From: JAKEFM01 sp035695825 | Lineage (GTDB): Bacteria > Planctomycetota > UBA1135 > JAKEFM01 | Assembly: GCA_035695825.1 (NCBI GenBank) | Contig: DASRRH010000036.1 | Span: forward strand, 1-64,000 | Length of the DNA: 64,000 bases | Reading direction: 5' to 3' | Shown: positions 44,011 through 52,642 of the stretch, piece by piece | How positions within the stretch are numbered: position 1 is the first letter of the stretch | How the letters are laid out: every line of letters begins with the position of its first letter | Program-made: the position numbers and the translations under genes | The notes under the pieces: model-generated | What the model saw: only the letters and a program-made list of their open reading frames with translations | The model's database searches: none | What the model was told of the DNA's origin: nothing

Positions 44011-45912
44011 GTGCGGTTCTACGAGCAGCAGGAGAAGCGGAGGCGGAGGACGGCGATCCTCGTCCTCCTCTTCTCCGCCGCCGTCGCCGGGACGGTCCTC
44101 GGGACCTACGTCAGCTTCGCGCTCCTTCTCCGGGGGCTGGGTCTGCTCGGCGAGGCTCGGAGCTCCCCCGGGTGGTGGTGGCAGCCCAAGCTCTTCCTCT
44201 GGACGGCCGGTGGGACCCTGGGGCTGATCCTCCTCGGCACGCTCCACATGGGGCGGATCGTCTCTCTGGGGGGAGCCGCGGTCGCGGGCCGGCTTGGGGG
44301 GCGCCCCGTCCCCCCCGATCCCGGGGACGAGACCGAGCGGCGCCTGCGCAACGTCGTCGAGGAGGTCGCGGTCGCCTCGGGCTCTCCCGTGCCCGAGATC
44401 TTCGTCCTCGAGCGCGAGCCCGGGATCAACGCCTTCGCGGCCGGGCTTCGCCCGGAGGACGCGGCGGTCGCGCTCACCCGCGGGTCCGTGGCGCTCCTCA
44501 ACCGCGACGAGCTCCAGGGGGTCGTCGCGCACGAGATGAGCCACGTCCGCGACGGTGACATCCGGCTCAACGCGCGCCTCACCTCCCTCCTCCACGGCGT
44601 GGCCCTCGTCGGGCAGACCGGCTCCGAGCTCCTGCGCGTCGCCTTCGGCTCCACGGACGTCCGGGGCCGCCGGAGCCCGGTCCTCCTCGCCCTCCCGGGC
44701 GCGGTCCTCGCGGCGGTCGGCTCCGTCGGGCTCTTCTTCGCGAGGCTGGCCAAGGGCGCGGTGTCGCGGCAACGGGAGTTCCTCGCCGACGCCTCGGCCG
44801 TGTCGCTCACGCGAAACCCGCGCGGGCTCGCCGGCGCGCTGAAGAGGATCGGGGGCCTCCTCGAGGGCTCGCGCCTCCGCGCGCGCCGCGCCGAGGAGGT
44901 GAGCCACATGTCCTTCGGCGAGGCGGTGTCGGCCGCCTTCCTCGGGCTCGGGGCGACGCACCCTCCGCTGAAGGAGCGGATCCTCGCGATCGAGCCCTAC
45001 TTCTCCGGCCGCTTCCCCGCGGTGGCCGGGCTCGCCGCTCCGGAGGAGGCCGAGGAGGAGTGGAGACCCGCTCCTCCTCCTCCCTCCGGCTCCCCTACCT
45101 TCCGCGCCGCCGAGTTCGCACGACCCCGCGCGGCGCCGACCCTCGCCCAACTCGCCTTCGCCCGGGAGCTCCTCGGCTCTTTCCCCCCCGAGGTCGCGAC
45201 CGCGGCCCGCGACGCCGGGGGAGCGCGCGCGCTGGCCTTCGCGCTCCTCCTCGACCCGCAGGAGGCCGTGCGGGGCCTTCAGGTTGCGCTCCTTAGGAAG
45301 GGGGCGGGGGAAGCCGCGCTCGCGCGCACGCTCGACCTCGCGGCGAGGCTCGGCCCTTTGGGACCGCAGGCCCGCCTCCCCCTTCTCGACCTCGCGCTCC
45401 CCGCGCTCCGGCGCATGTCGGTGCGGGAGTTCGAGGAGTTCTCTTCCCTCGCCGACGGCCTCGTCCGGGCCGACGGCCGCGTGAGCCCCTTCGAGCTCGC
45501 GCTCGGACGCGTGCTCGAGCGCCGCCTCGAGGGCGCGCGTCGTCCGACCTCGCGGGCCGTCGAGTTCTACGCACTGACGCCGCTCCTTCCCGACTGCCGG
45601 ATCCTCCTCTCCGCCGTCGCCTTGGCGGACGGAAAGGACCCGACCGCCGCGGAGAGGGCCTTCTCCGCCGGGGCGGCGCGGCTGACCGATGCCTCCCTTT
45701 CGCTCGCTTCCGCAGCGGAGTGCGGGCCCGACCCTCTCGCTCGCTCTCTCGACCGGATCGCCCGCTCCGCTCCCCGGATCCGCGAGCGGGCCCTGGACGC
45801 GTGCGCGTTCGCGGCGGCGCAGGACGGCCTCCTCGCTTCCGAGGAGGCGGAGGTCCTCCGGATCCTCGCGGCCGCGATCGACCTCCCCCTCCCCCCGCTC
45901 GTCGGGGCCTGA
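44011..45912 (+). CDS. membrane M48 family metallopeptidase with TerB-like C-terminal region
   Basis: Zinc membrane protease of the HtpX type. The product is 633 residues from a GTG at 44011. Two N-terminal membrane segments (about 14-40 and 60-78) precede the catalytic domain with HEMSH at 174-178. The third ligand glutamate is in RQREFLADASAVSLTRNPRG, after another hydrophobic pair. The C-terminal about 280 residues are not HtpX: helical segments with LADGLVRADGRVSPFELALG and FAAAQDGLLASEEAEVLRIL resemble TerB-like modules. HtpX proteins are usually about 290 residues, so this is a two-part fusion. The C-terminal part is known in other bacteria behind M48 domains; its role is unclear. Confidence 0.87.
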   Translation: MRFYEQQEKRRRRTAILVLLFSAAVAGTVLGTYVSFALLLRGLGLLGEARSSPGWWWQPKLFLWTAGGTLGLILLGTLHMGRIVSLGGAAVAGRLGGRPVPPDPGDETERRLRNVVEEVAVASGSPVPEIFVLEREPGINAFAAGLRPEDAAVALTRGSVALLNRDELQGVVAHEMSHVRDGDIRLNARLTSLLHGVALVGQTGSELLRVAFGSTDVRGRRSPVLLALPGAVLAAVGSVGLFFARLAKGAVSRQREFLADASAVSLTRNPRGLAGALKRIGGLLEGSRLRARRAEEVSHMSFGEAVSAAFLGLGATHPPLKERILAIEPYFSGRFPAVAGLAAPEEAEEEWRPAPPPPSGSPTFRAAEFARPRAAPTLAQLAFARELLGSFPPEVATAARDAGGARALAFALLLDPQEAVRGLQVALLRKGAGEAALARTLDLAARLGPLGPQARLPLLDLALPALRRMSVREFEEFSSLADGLVRADGRVSPFELALGRVLERRLEGARRPTSRAVEFYALTPLLPDCRILLSAVALADGKDPTAAERAFSAGAARLTDASLSLASAAECGPDPLARSLDRIARSAPRIRERALDACAFAAAQDGLLASEEAEVLRILAAAIDLPLPPLVGA

Positions 45913-45968
45913 GGCCGTCGCAGGCCGGGAAGGGGACCGCTATCCTCCGCCCCCGCCCTCCGACGCGC

Positions 45969-47003
45969 ATGCTCCGACTCCTCCTCACCGGGCTCGTCCT
46001 CCTGGGCCAGGATTCGAAACCCGCCCCTCCGAGCGAGCCGCACCTGCGCAACCTCCGCCGCCTGACGAGCGAGGGGGCGAACGCCGAGGCCTACTGGTCC
46101 GCCGACGGGAAGCGGCTGATCTTCCAGTCGACGCGCCCCCCCTACGCCTGCGACCAGATCTTCACGATGGACGCGGACGGGTCGAACCTCCGCCTCCTCT
46201 CGACGGGGAAGGGGCGGACGACCTGCGGCTGGCTCTTCCCCGACGGGCGCCGCTTCCTCTACTCCTCGACCCACCTCGCATCGCCCGATTGCCCGCCGAC
46301 CCGACCCCGCTCCCACGACCCGAAGCAGTACACGTGGCCGATCCTCTCGACGTACGACATCTTCGTCGCCGACGTCGCCGATCCCACGAAGCCGACGCGA
46401 CTCACCTACGCGAAGGGGTACGACGCCGAGGCGACAATGAACGCGGACGGCTCCCGGATCGTCTTCACCTCGACGCGCGACGGGGACATCGAGGTCTACT
46501 CCATGGCACCCGATGGCTCGGACGTGAAGCGCCTCACGAACTCCAAGGGCTACGACGGAGGCGCCGTCTTCTCCCCGGACGGCAAGCGCATCGTCTTCCG
46601 GGCGGACGAGTTGAACGATGCCGGCGAGATCAAGGACTACGAGGACCTGCTCGCGAAGGAGCTCGTCCGGCCGACCCGCGTCGAGATCTACACGATGAAT
46701 GCGGACGGCTCGGGGCGGCGGCGCCTCACGCGCAACGGCAAGGCGAACTTCTCGCCCGACTTCTTCTCCGACGGAAAACGCATCCTCTTCTCCTCGAACT
46801 TCGAGGACCCCGAGCAACGGCGTTTCCACCTCTATGCGATGCGGGACGACGGGACGGGGCTCGAGCGGGTGACGAGCGAGGGGACGTTCAACGCCTTCGC
46901 GAAGTTCAGCCCCGACGGCCGCCGCCTCGCCTTCATCTCGAACCGCTACGCGGCGGCGGGGATGCGCCTCTACGACGTCTGCGTCGCCGACTGGGTCGAC
47001 TGA
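45969..47003 (+). CDS. secreted PD40/TolB-like beta-propeller protein
   Basis: The product is 344 residues from the ATG at 45969, with a very short hydrophobic leader (LRLLLTGLVLLGQ). At least five WD40-like PD40 blades carry the typical S/N-x-DG-K/R signature: WSADGKRLIFQSTRP, LFPDGRRFLYSSTH, MNADGSRIVFTSTRDGD, FSPDGKRIVFRA and FSPDGRRLAFISNRYAAAG. The blade ITM-DADGSN and YTMNADGSGRRRLT turns match the TolB family. It lacks the TolB N-terminal domain and any peptidase domain. Probably a periplasmic binding protein of unknown partner. Confidence 0.85.
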   Translation: MLRLLLTGLVLLGQDSKPAPPSEPHLRNLRRLTSEGANAEAYWSADGKRLIFQSTRPPYACDQIFTMDADGSNLRLLSTGKGRTTCGWLFPDGRRFLYSSTHLASPDCPPTRPRSHDPKQYTWPILSTYDIFVADVADPTKPTRLTYAKGYDAEATMNADGSRIVFTSTRDGDIEVYSMAPDGSDVKRLTNSKGYDGGAVFSPDGKRIVFRADELNDAGEIKDYEDLLAKELVRPTRVEIYTMNADGSGRRRLTRNGKANFSPDFFSDGKRILFSSNFEDPEQRRFHLYAMRDDGTGLERVTSEGTFNAFAKFSPDGRRLAFISNRYAAAGMRLYDVCVADWVD

Positions 47004-47162
47004 AATCGGCCCCTCTTGGGTGTTGACCTCGGCTCCAACCGGCCGGGACCCAACGGGTTCCACGAATCGAGCCCCGCCGTAGCCCGCTGAATCCCGAACG
47101 GGAAGAACGACCGGACCTTCGGAACGAGCATCAACACGGGAGGAGGGCAGATTCCCCACCGC

Positions 47163-48311
47163 TCATCCCGCTCCATCCGCGACGAACTCCTCGATCTCCG
47201 CGCTCCGCGCCTGCGCGTCCGCCTCCCCGAGCTCGACCAGCCGCGTCAAGTAGTCGGGCTGGAACATGAGCAGCGAGAGGAGGTCGTTCGACCGCGTCTG
47301 CTGGGTCCCGAGCCCCCGGGTCATGAATCGGAACGCCGTAGGGAGGCTCGGCTCGTACTCGTTCGCGAGCTGGCCGAGGTCGCGCGACGGCCGAATCATG
47401 AGGAGTCGGACCGGCCTCATCCCGATCCGCTTCTCCTCGGAAACACCCTCGATCAGCCGGTTCACGCGCTCGATGCTCAGAGCGTCCGCGTCGAAGAGGT
47501 CGAGGAAGATCGCGTTCAGGAGCAACCCGAAGATCTGCGCGGGGGGCGGGTATCCCTCGATCACCGGACGGTCGGCCTCCTCGACCGTCCGGGGGTAGCG
47601 GGTCGAGATCGCGAGGATCCGCTCCGCCCCGAGGTGGACGGCCGGCGCGAGCGGGGTCGTGAGGAGGATGCCGCCGTCTCCGTACCAGGCCCCGTCGATC
47701 CGGATCGCGGGGAAAAGGACCGGCAGCGCAGCGGAGGCCATCACGTGGGCGACGGTGAGCGTGGACGCGCGGCTCCTGCGGTGCGCTCGCTCCCACTGGG
47801 GGACCTGCTCTCCCTGGATCCAGGTGATCGACTGGCCCGTCGAGTAGCTCGACGTCGTGATCGCGACGGCCCGAAGCGCTCCTGCCCTCAGGTTGGCGGC
47901 GATCCCCGGCAGTTCCCCGCCGTCCCCCCCGAGCAACCACTCGAGGAGGGCCCACAGCGGCGCCGTTTCGAGGAACGCGTGCGTGCGGTGGACCTTGAGG
48001 TGCCCGCCCGAGAGGAGCCTCAGGCCGAGGCGGATCACGTTACGGGCGAGCGGGATCCGCCCCACGCGGAAGATCTCGCCGGGCGTGAGCCCGCACCAGA
48101 CGTTGGCGAGGCGCTCGGCCTTCGTCTCGAAGGGGTCGGTGTGGGCGGCGAGGAAGGCCGCGTTGATCGCCCCCGCCGAGACGCCCGTCAGGATCGGGAT
48201 TACGAGGTCGGGGTGCTTGCGCCCCAGGTGGCGGAGGACTCCGACTTGGTAGGCGGCTCGAGCGCCGCCGCCGCCCATCACGAGGGCAAGGTTGCCGCGG
48301 TTCCCGGTCAT
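47163..48311 (-). CDS. patatin-like phospholipase
   Basis: Serine acyl hydrolase with a Ser-Asp dyad. The product is 382 residues. The oxyanion loop LALVMGGGGARAAYQVGVLR is at residues 8-27 and the nucleophile Ser45 is in TGVSAGAIN. The catalytic Asp lies in WYGDGGILLTTPLAPAVHLG. No signal peptide is visible, so it is cytoplasmic or peripheral. Acidic/helical C-terminal residues end in VADGAG. It is transcribed downstream of the MNIO cluster with a 63-base gap, but functional connection is doubtful. Confidence 0.92.
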   Translation of the reverse strand: MTGNRGNLALVMGGGGARAAYQVGVLRHLGRKHPDLVIPILTGVSAGAINAAFLAAHTDPFETKAERLANVWCGLTPGEIFRVGRIPLARNVIRLGLRLLSGGHLKVHRTHAFLETAPLWALLEWLLGGDGGELPGIAANLRAGALRAVAITTSSYSTGQSITWIQGEQVPQWERAHRRSRASTLTVAHVMASAALPVLFPAIRIDGAWYGDGGILLTTPLAPAVHLGAERILAISTRYPRTVEEADRPVIEGYPPPAQIFGLLLNAIFLDLFDADALSIERVNRLIEGVSEEKRIGMRPVRLLMIRPSRDLGQLANEYEPSLPTAFRFMTRGLGTQQTRSNDLLSLLMFQPDYLTRLVELGEADAQARSAEIEEFVADGAG

Positions 48312-48374
48312 CGATCCCGATGGACCCTCCGGCGCGTATTGGAGGGGAACGGGGAGCCGGATGCGAGGGGGGGC

Positions 48375-48749
48375 TCAGGACCCGCCCGGGTCGACCCCGC
48401 GCGCCGCGAGCCACCCCTCGAAGAAACGCGCCTCCTTCCGCGGCTCGGACGTCGTCGGCGCCACGTCGGCGTGGTAGCGGCGGAAGGCCTCCGTGAAGCC
48501 CCTCGGGTCCCGGTCGAACCACTCCCCGACCCGGCTCGAGCCCCGGATCAGCCGCTCGAACCGCAGCTTCGCGACGAGGAGAGCGGTGAGCGCCACCCCC
48601 TCCGGGTCGGCTCCCGCGATCGCCTCCTTCAGCGCCGCCGGGAGCTCCGGGTCGGCCTTCGCCTTCTCGAGAGGCGCCGACGGATCTCGCGACGCGAGAA
48701 CATCCGCGAGGAGCCGCTCGAACCGCCGGTGGGCCTCGATCCCGTCCAT
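48375..48749 (-). CDS. small helical partner of the MNIO (DUF692) enzyme
   Basis: The product is 124 residues from the ATG at 48749, starting MDGIEAHRRFERLLADVLAS 4 bases after the DUF692 gene stop. It is all-helical by composition; the conserved-looking block is LRFERLIRGSSRVGEWFDRD and FTEAFRRYHADV, ending FFEGWLAARG. DUF692 enzymes are commonly encoded beside a small partner that delivers the substrate (MbnC, TglI, BufC type). This protein is in that position, although I see no direct similarity to a named partner. Its role as substrate-recruiting subunit is inferred from position. Confidence 0.7.
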   Translation of the reverse strand: MDGIEAHRRFERLLADVLASRDPSAPLEKAKADPELPAALKEAIAGADPEGVALTALLVAKLRFERLIRGSSRVGEWFDRDPRGFTEAFRRYHADVAPTTSEPRKEARFFEGWLAARGVDPGGS

Positions 48750-48753
48750 CCGT

Positions 48754-49626
48754 TCACCCGACCAGGCGTCGCAGCCGCCGCATCTCTTCCCGGAGGACCG
48801 GCACGTCGACCTCCCCCACCGTTCCCTCCATCCGCTCGAGGGTCGCGCCGCGGAGGTTCGGACAGCGCGGCGCGGTCCGCTCAAGGAGCGCCCAGACCTC
48901 TTCCGGCACCGGCGCGTCGTGGCTGTCGAGACGCATCACGCGGCGCGATGGAAGCCACTCGGGCTCGCTCGCGCTCCCTCCTGAGACGTGAATCTCGATC
49001 ACCTTGGCGAGGTCGAGCCGTTCCAGGTAGGCCTCCGGTTCGAAGCCGAGGTTCACCGCGTTCGTGAAGAGGTTGTGGAGATCGAGCAACAGGTGCGTCC
49101 GCGGCCGCGAGAGGATCCGTTCGAAGAATCCGGGCTCGTCGAGGGGCTTCCCGAGGAGAAAGTAGAAGGCCGAGTTCTCGAACCCGACGTCGGGGACGAT
49201 TCGCTGGAGCGACGCCAGTCGGTCCCGGACCGCGGCCGCGGCCACTTCCGTCATCGGGAGCGGGACCGGGATCGTCACCGCTCGCCCGTCGAGGAAGGTC
49301 GCGCCGAGATGGTCCGTGTACCAGAGGAAACGGAACTCCGCGTGCGACATCGCGATCGCCTCGAGCCAGCGTCGCAGTCGCGCCTCGTCGTCCGCGAACG
49401 TCCCGAGCGAGAGGCCGACCCCGTGCGCGACGAAGGGCTTGCCCGTCCGCTCCCCGTAGTCGCGGAAGATCCGCCAGAAGCCATTCGGCAGGAAGGCTTC
49501 CTCCCCGTAGCGGACCCAGGTCGTTTCCGGCGCCACCTCGAAGTAGTCGGCTTCCTCGAGGAAGAGCGGCTCGAGCGCTTCGCAGTACTCGCGCTCGGGC
49601 TGGAGGGTGAGGCCGATCGCGGCCAC
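48754..49626 (-). CDS. DUF692/MNIO family multinuclear iron oxidative enzyme
   Basis: TIM-barrel iron enzyme of the family that oxidatively modifies cysteine in peptides (MbnB, TglH, BufB). The product is 290 residues from a GTG at 49626. Ligand positions are all present: His68 in AHGVGLSLG, His106 in YTDHLG (usual SEHLSW), Glu150 in FENSA, Asp182 in LLDLHNL (usual LLDVNN), His213 in EIHVSGG, Asp234 and His236 in DSHDAP, Glu264 in LERM (usual IERD). It is divergent at several second-shell sites, suggesting a distinct subfamily. It starts 4 bases after the third Tat-exported paralogue and is followed 4 bases later by its partner, so all are in one transcription unit. Confidence 0.9.
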   Translation of the reverse strand: MAAIGLTLQPEREYCEALEPLFLEEADYFEVAPETTWVRYGEEAFLPNGFWRIFRDYGERTGKPFVAHGVGLSLGTFADDEARLRRWLEAIAMSHAEFRFLWYTDHLGATFLDGRAVTIPVPLPMTEVAAAAVRDRLASLQRIVPDVGFENSAFYFLLGKPLDEPGFFERILSRPRTHLLLDLHNLFTNAVNLGFEPEAYLERLDLAKVIEIHVSGGSASEPEWLPSRRVMRLDSHDAPVPEEVWALLERTAPRCPNLRGATLERMEGTVGEVDVPVLREEMRRLRRLVG

Positions 49627-49630
49627 GGCG

Positions 49631-50545
49631 TCAGGGGTTCGTCAGGAGGTAGAGGAAGCGACGGCTCGCGAAGGGCGTGTTCCCCATCCCGCAATTGACC
49701 GAGTTCGAAGGGTAGTCCTTCTCCTCCAGATCGAAACCACATCCCGAGGTCCGACCCCACCTCGCCCCCGCCGGGGGGACGGCGAGGAACCGTCCGTACG
49801 CGGCCCGCCGCAGCGCCTCGAGCACGCGCGGTCGCCTCGCCGGGCGCTGCTCCGCGAGTTCCAGCAGCACCGCCGTCCCCCGGTCCGAGATCGGGAACTG
49901 GATGGGAACCTTGCCGTCGGCGATTGCGGTGAGTGTAGCCAGCTCCTGGGGCGTGAGGCCGATCCGCGCCTCCTCCGCCCGCGCCGAGAGCGTCCTCGCG
50001 TCCGGGACGATGGCGGTACGGACCAACCTCTCCGCGGCGAAGATCTCGGCGAAGGCCGCCGCGTCGGCGAAGTCCTGGTCCCCGACCGGAATCCTCTGAC
50101 CCTCGAGCGGACCGGCTCCGGACAGGCGAGGCATGGCGATCGGGATGACCCAGGGGCCCCGCGAAGACCTCTCGACCAGGAGTGCGAGGGGGTCGTCCAT
50201 CCACTCCCAGGCCCCGAACTCCACGATCGTGGCGTCGACCGTCGCGCAGACGACCTCGCAGAGGGCCAGGGCGGCGAAGGTCTCGTCGGAGGCGTGGTTG
50301 AGGAGGCCCCCGAGGAGGCGGCCTCGCTCGACGAGGCCCGATGGGGGACATCGCGGAACGACCAGGACGAGAAGGGGCTTCCTCTGCTCCCGCGCCCGCC
50401 GCCCCGCGACCTGGAGAAGGCTCAACCGCGCCCGTCCCCGGACCTCCCTCGGGGAGACCCCGCGGCCCTGGAGGAGCAGAGGCCCGCCGAGCGCGACCTG
50501 CGTCGCGCCCGCCGCGGCGAGCTTCAAGACCGCGCGTCGATCCAT
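49631..50545 (-). CDS. Tat-exported CGM-tail protein, copy 3 (putative MNIO substrate)
   Basis: The product is 304 residues. It has a twin-arginine signal MDRRAVLKLAAAGATQVALG, then a degenerate thioredoxin-like core RKPLLVLVVPR without a CxxC, and ALCEVVCATVD with Cys96 and Cys100. The C-terminal signature is Cys269 and Cys285 (CGFDLE...NCGMG), then ASRRFLYLLTNP. Compared with copies 1 and 2 it has Phe for Glu in the PFAS segment. It is the closest member to the DUF692 gene (4-base gap), the best candidate for the modified protein. Function unknown. Confidence 0.8.
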   Translation of the reverse strand: MDRRAVLKLAAAGATQVALGGPLLLQGRGVSPREVRGRARLSLLQVAGRRAREQRKPLLVLVVPRCPPSGLVERGRLLGGLLNHASDETFAALALCEVVCATVDATIVEFGAWEWMDDPLALLVERSSRGPWVIPIAMPRLSGAGPLEGQRIPVGDQDFADAAAFAEIFAAERLVRTAIVPDARTLSARAEEARIGLTPQELATLTAIADGKVPIQFPISDRGTAVLLELAEQRPARRPRVLEALRRAAYGRFLAVPPAGARWGRTSGCGFDLEEKDYPSNSVNCGMGNTPFASRRFLYLLTNP

Positions 50546-50687
50546 GCCCGCTTCCGGAGTCGGTTTCCTTCCGCTGCGCTCAGGCGGGTCCTGCGGACGG
50601 AGTCCGGCCTCCCCCTATTCCATCCGCCGGCGAGGGGGAGGAACGGATGGCGCCCGCGCGCCGGATCGCTCGGGCGGGCGCGCCCGT

Positions 50688-51593
50688 TCACCGATCCGTG
50701 AAGAAATGGAGGAACCGGCGGCTCGCCTCGGGGACGAACCCCATCCCGCAGCCGAGCACCATCCCGTTCTCCTCCCCCTCGACCCGGGTCCCGCACTCGC
50801 CGGCGCGGGCCCATCGGGCGCCGGGCGGCGGCTTCAACCGGAACCTCGTCACCGCCGCGGCGTGAAGCGCCACGAGCACGCGCTCGCGCCGGCGAGGATC
50901 GTCCTCCGAATGGAGCCGCAGGACCGCTGCCCCGCGGTCGGCGAGGGCGCCGTCGATCCTCCCCTTCCCATCGGCCATGGCGACGAGCGCGCTCATCTGC
51001 TCGGGCGTTAAACCGACCTCGGCCGCCGCTGCACGCTCGACGATCGCCTCCCGGTCGGGGGCCACGGCCGAGCGGATCGACTCCGCGAGGCGGGCGATCC
51101 GGTCGCGGGCGGCTTCCTCCGCTTCCCTCCTCGCATTCCTCCACTCTTCGCCGCGGAGGGGATCGGGCTGGGGCGGGAGCGCCGGGGACACCGCCCGGCC
51201 CCGCAGTTCCTTCTCCCCCGTCTCGACGAGCACGGCGAGCGGCTCCCCGGAGACGCCGGCAAGCTTCAGCCGATCGCGCAGGTCCGCCACCGGGGCGCAG
51301 GCGACCTCACAGAGGGCGAGGTCGGCGAGGACCTCGTCGCCGGCCGTGTTGAGGAGCCCACCGAAGAGCGCGCCGCGTTCCCACTTCTCCCGGTCGTCCA
51401 GCGGGATCACGAGGACGAGGAGGGGCTTCCCCGCCTCGCGCGCGCTCTTCAGCGCGGCTTCGAGGTCTCCCGGGCCCTTTCCTCCCGGGAGGAAGGGGGC
51501 CCCGAATCCGAGAAACCACCGGTCGAGCCAGCCGGGAACGACGAGTCCCGCGGACCCCGCGCCGGCGAGCTTGAGGACGGTTCGACGATTCAT
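50688..51593 (-). CDS. Tat-exported CGM-tail protein, copy 2
   Basis: The product is 301 residues from the ATG at 51593 (MNRRTVLKLAGAG, a Tat-type RRxVLK motif); the longer open frame upstream is antisense-like and not homologous. The core has GKPLLVLVIPLDDREKWERG, ALFGGLLNTAGDEVLADLA and LCEVACA with Cys95 and Cys99. The C-terminal signature has Cys267 and Cys282: ECGTRVEGEENG, then GCGMGFVPEASRRFLHFF. Sister of the flanking genes, in tandem with gaps of 122 and 142 bases. I do not recognise a characterised family. Confidence 0.8.
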   Translation of the reverse strand: MNRRTVLKLAGAGSAGLVVPGWLDRWFLGFGAPFLPGGKGPGDLEAALKSAREAGKPLLVLVIPLDDREKWERGALFGGLLNTAGDEVLADLALCEVACAPVADLRDRLKLAGVSGEPLAVLVETGEKELRGRAVSPALPPQPDPLRGEEWRNARREAEEAARDRIARLAESIRSAVAPDREAIVERAAAAEVGLTPEQMSALVAMADGKGRIDGALADRGAAVLRLHSEDDPRRRERVLVALHAAAVTRFRLKPPPGARWARAGECGTRVEGEENGMVLGCGMGFVPEASRRFLHFFTDR

Positions 51594-51715
51594 GTCAATC
51601 TCATCGAAGGAGGATATCGGCCCGACCCCCTCGATCTCCGCTCTCCCAGGCTGGAACTCATGGACGCAGATCGGGTCCGCCGGTTCGAGCGGGACGGGCG
51701 GGCATGGAGGGTGAC

Positions 51716-52642
51716 TCACTCCTCCGTGAGGAACCGGAGGAACCGCCGGCTGACCTCGGGGACCAAAGCCATGCCGCAATCGACCATCGACGTCCCCTCT
51801 TCCCCCTCGAACTCCGGAATGCACGTGTAGTAGCGAGCCCACCGGGCTCCCGAGGGCGCAGCGGTCCTGAACCGCTCGGCGACGGTCTGCCGCAGGATCC
51901 CGAGCACGCGCGGCCGAAGGGCCGGCGTCTCCTCCGCGATCCGGAGGAGGACGGCCGCCCCGCGGTCGGCGAGGGCCAGGTCGAGCTTCGCCCCCTCCTC
52001 GGCCATCGCCGCAAGGGCCATCTGCTGTTCTTCGGAGAGGACCGAGCGAGCCCCCTCGGCGCGCGCCGCGAGGGTCCTCCGGTCCGGCGCGACTGCCCCG
52101 TGGAGGGCCTCGGCCACCATCGCGATGCACTCAAGGGCGCCATTCTCCCCTCGATCGATCCATCGCACCTCCCGTCCCTCCCGGAGGAGCCCGGAGCCAT
52201 CCCCGCGAGGGAGGGTCGCGTCTACCGGAACGACTCCCACCCCTTCCCGGCGCTGCTCGACGAGGACCATGAGCGGTTCCCCCTCGAACCGCGCGTCCTT
52301 GAACTGCGACCGCACGGCGTCGGCGGATGCGCAGACGACCTCGCAGAGGGCAAGATCCGCCATCGCCTCGTCGGTCCCATGGTTGAGGAGTCCCCCGAAG
52401 AGAAGGCCACGGTCTGCACGCTCGTCCGGACGACGAGGAACCAGAAGGAGGAGGAGAGGCTTCCCCCTCTTGCGCGCGTGGTGCCAGTGGACGTCGAGCG
52501 GTCCCACGAGCCGTCGAACGCCGGGGCCGTCGCCCGGAGGCTCTCCCGAACCGCGCTGGAAGAATCCGCGGACGAGCCACGAGGGGAGAAAGGGGAACGC
52601 CGCCCCCGAGGTCGCGATCTTCAGGACGGTCCGTCGATCCAT
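51716..52642 (-). CDS. Tat-exported CGM-tail protein, copy 1
   Basis: The product is 308 residues from the ATG at 52642 (MDRRTVLKIATSGAAFPFLP). The core has GKPLLLLLVPRRPDERADRG, LLFGGLLNHGTDEAMADLAL, then CEVVCASA with Cys100 and Cys104. The tail has Cys274 and Cys289 in YTCIPEFEGEEG and DCGMALVPEVSRRFLRFL. The extended in-frame ATG at 52771 would add 43 residues that repeat a Tat-like start (MDRRELLRFA) and is treated as a remnant. First transcribed of three tandem paralogues upstream of the DUF692 enzyme. Confidence 0.8.
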   Translation of the reverse strand: MDRRTVLKIATSGAAFPFLPSWLVRGFFQRGSGEPPGDGPGVRRLVGPLDVHWHHARKRGKPLLLLLVPRRPDERADRGLLFGGLLNHGTDEAMADLALCEVVCASADAVRSQFKDARFEGEPLMVLVEQRREGVGVVPVDATLPRGDGSGLLREGREVRWIDRGENGALECIAMVAEALHGAVAPDRRTLAARAEGARSVLSEEQQMALAAMAEEGAKLDLALADRGAAVLLRIAEETPALRPRVLGILRQTVAERFRTAAPSGARWARYYTCIPEFEGEEGTSMVDCGMALVPEVSRRFLRFLTEE

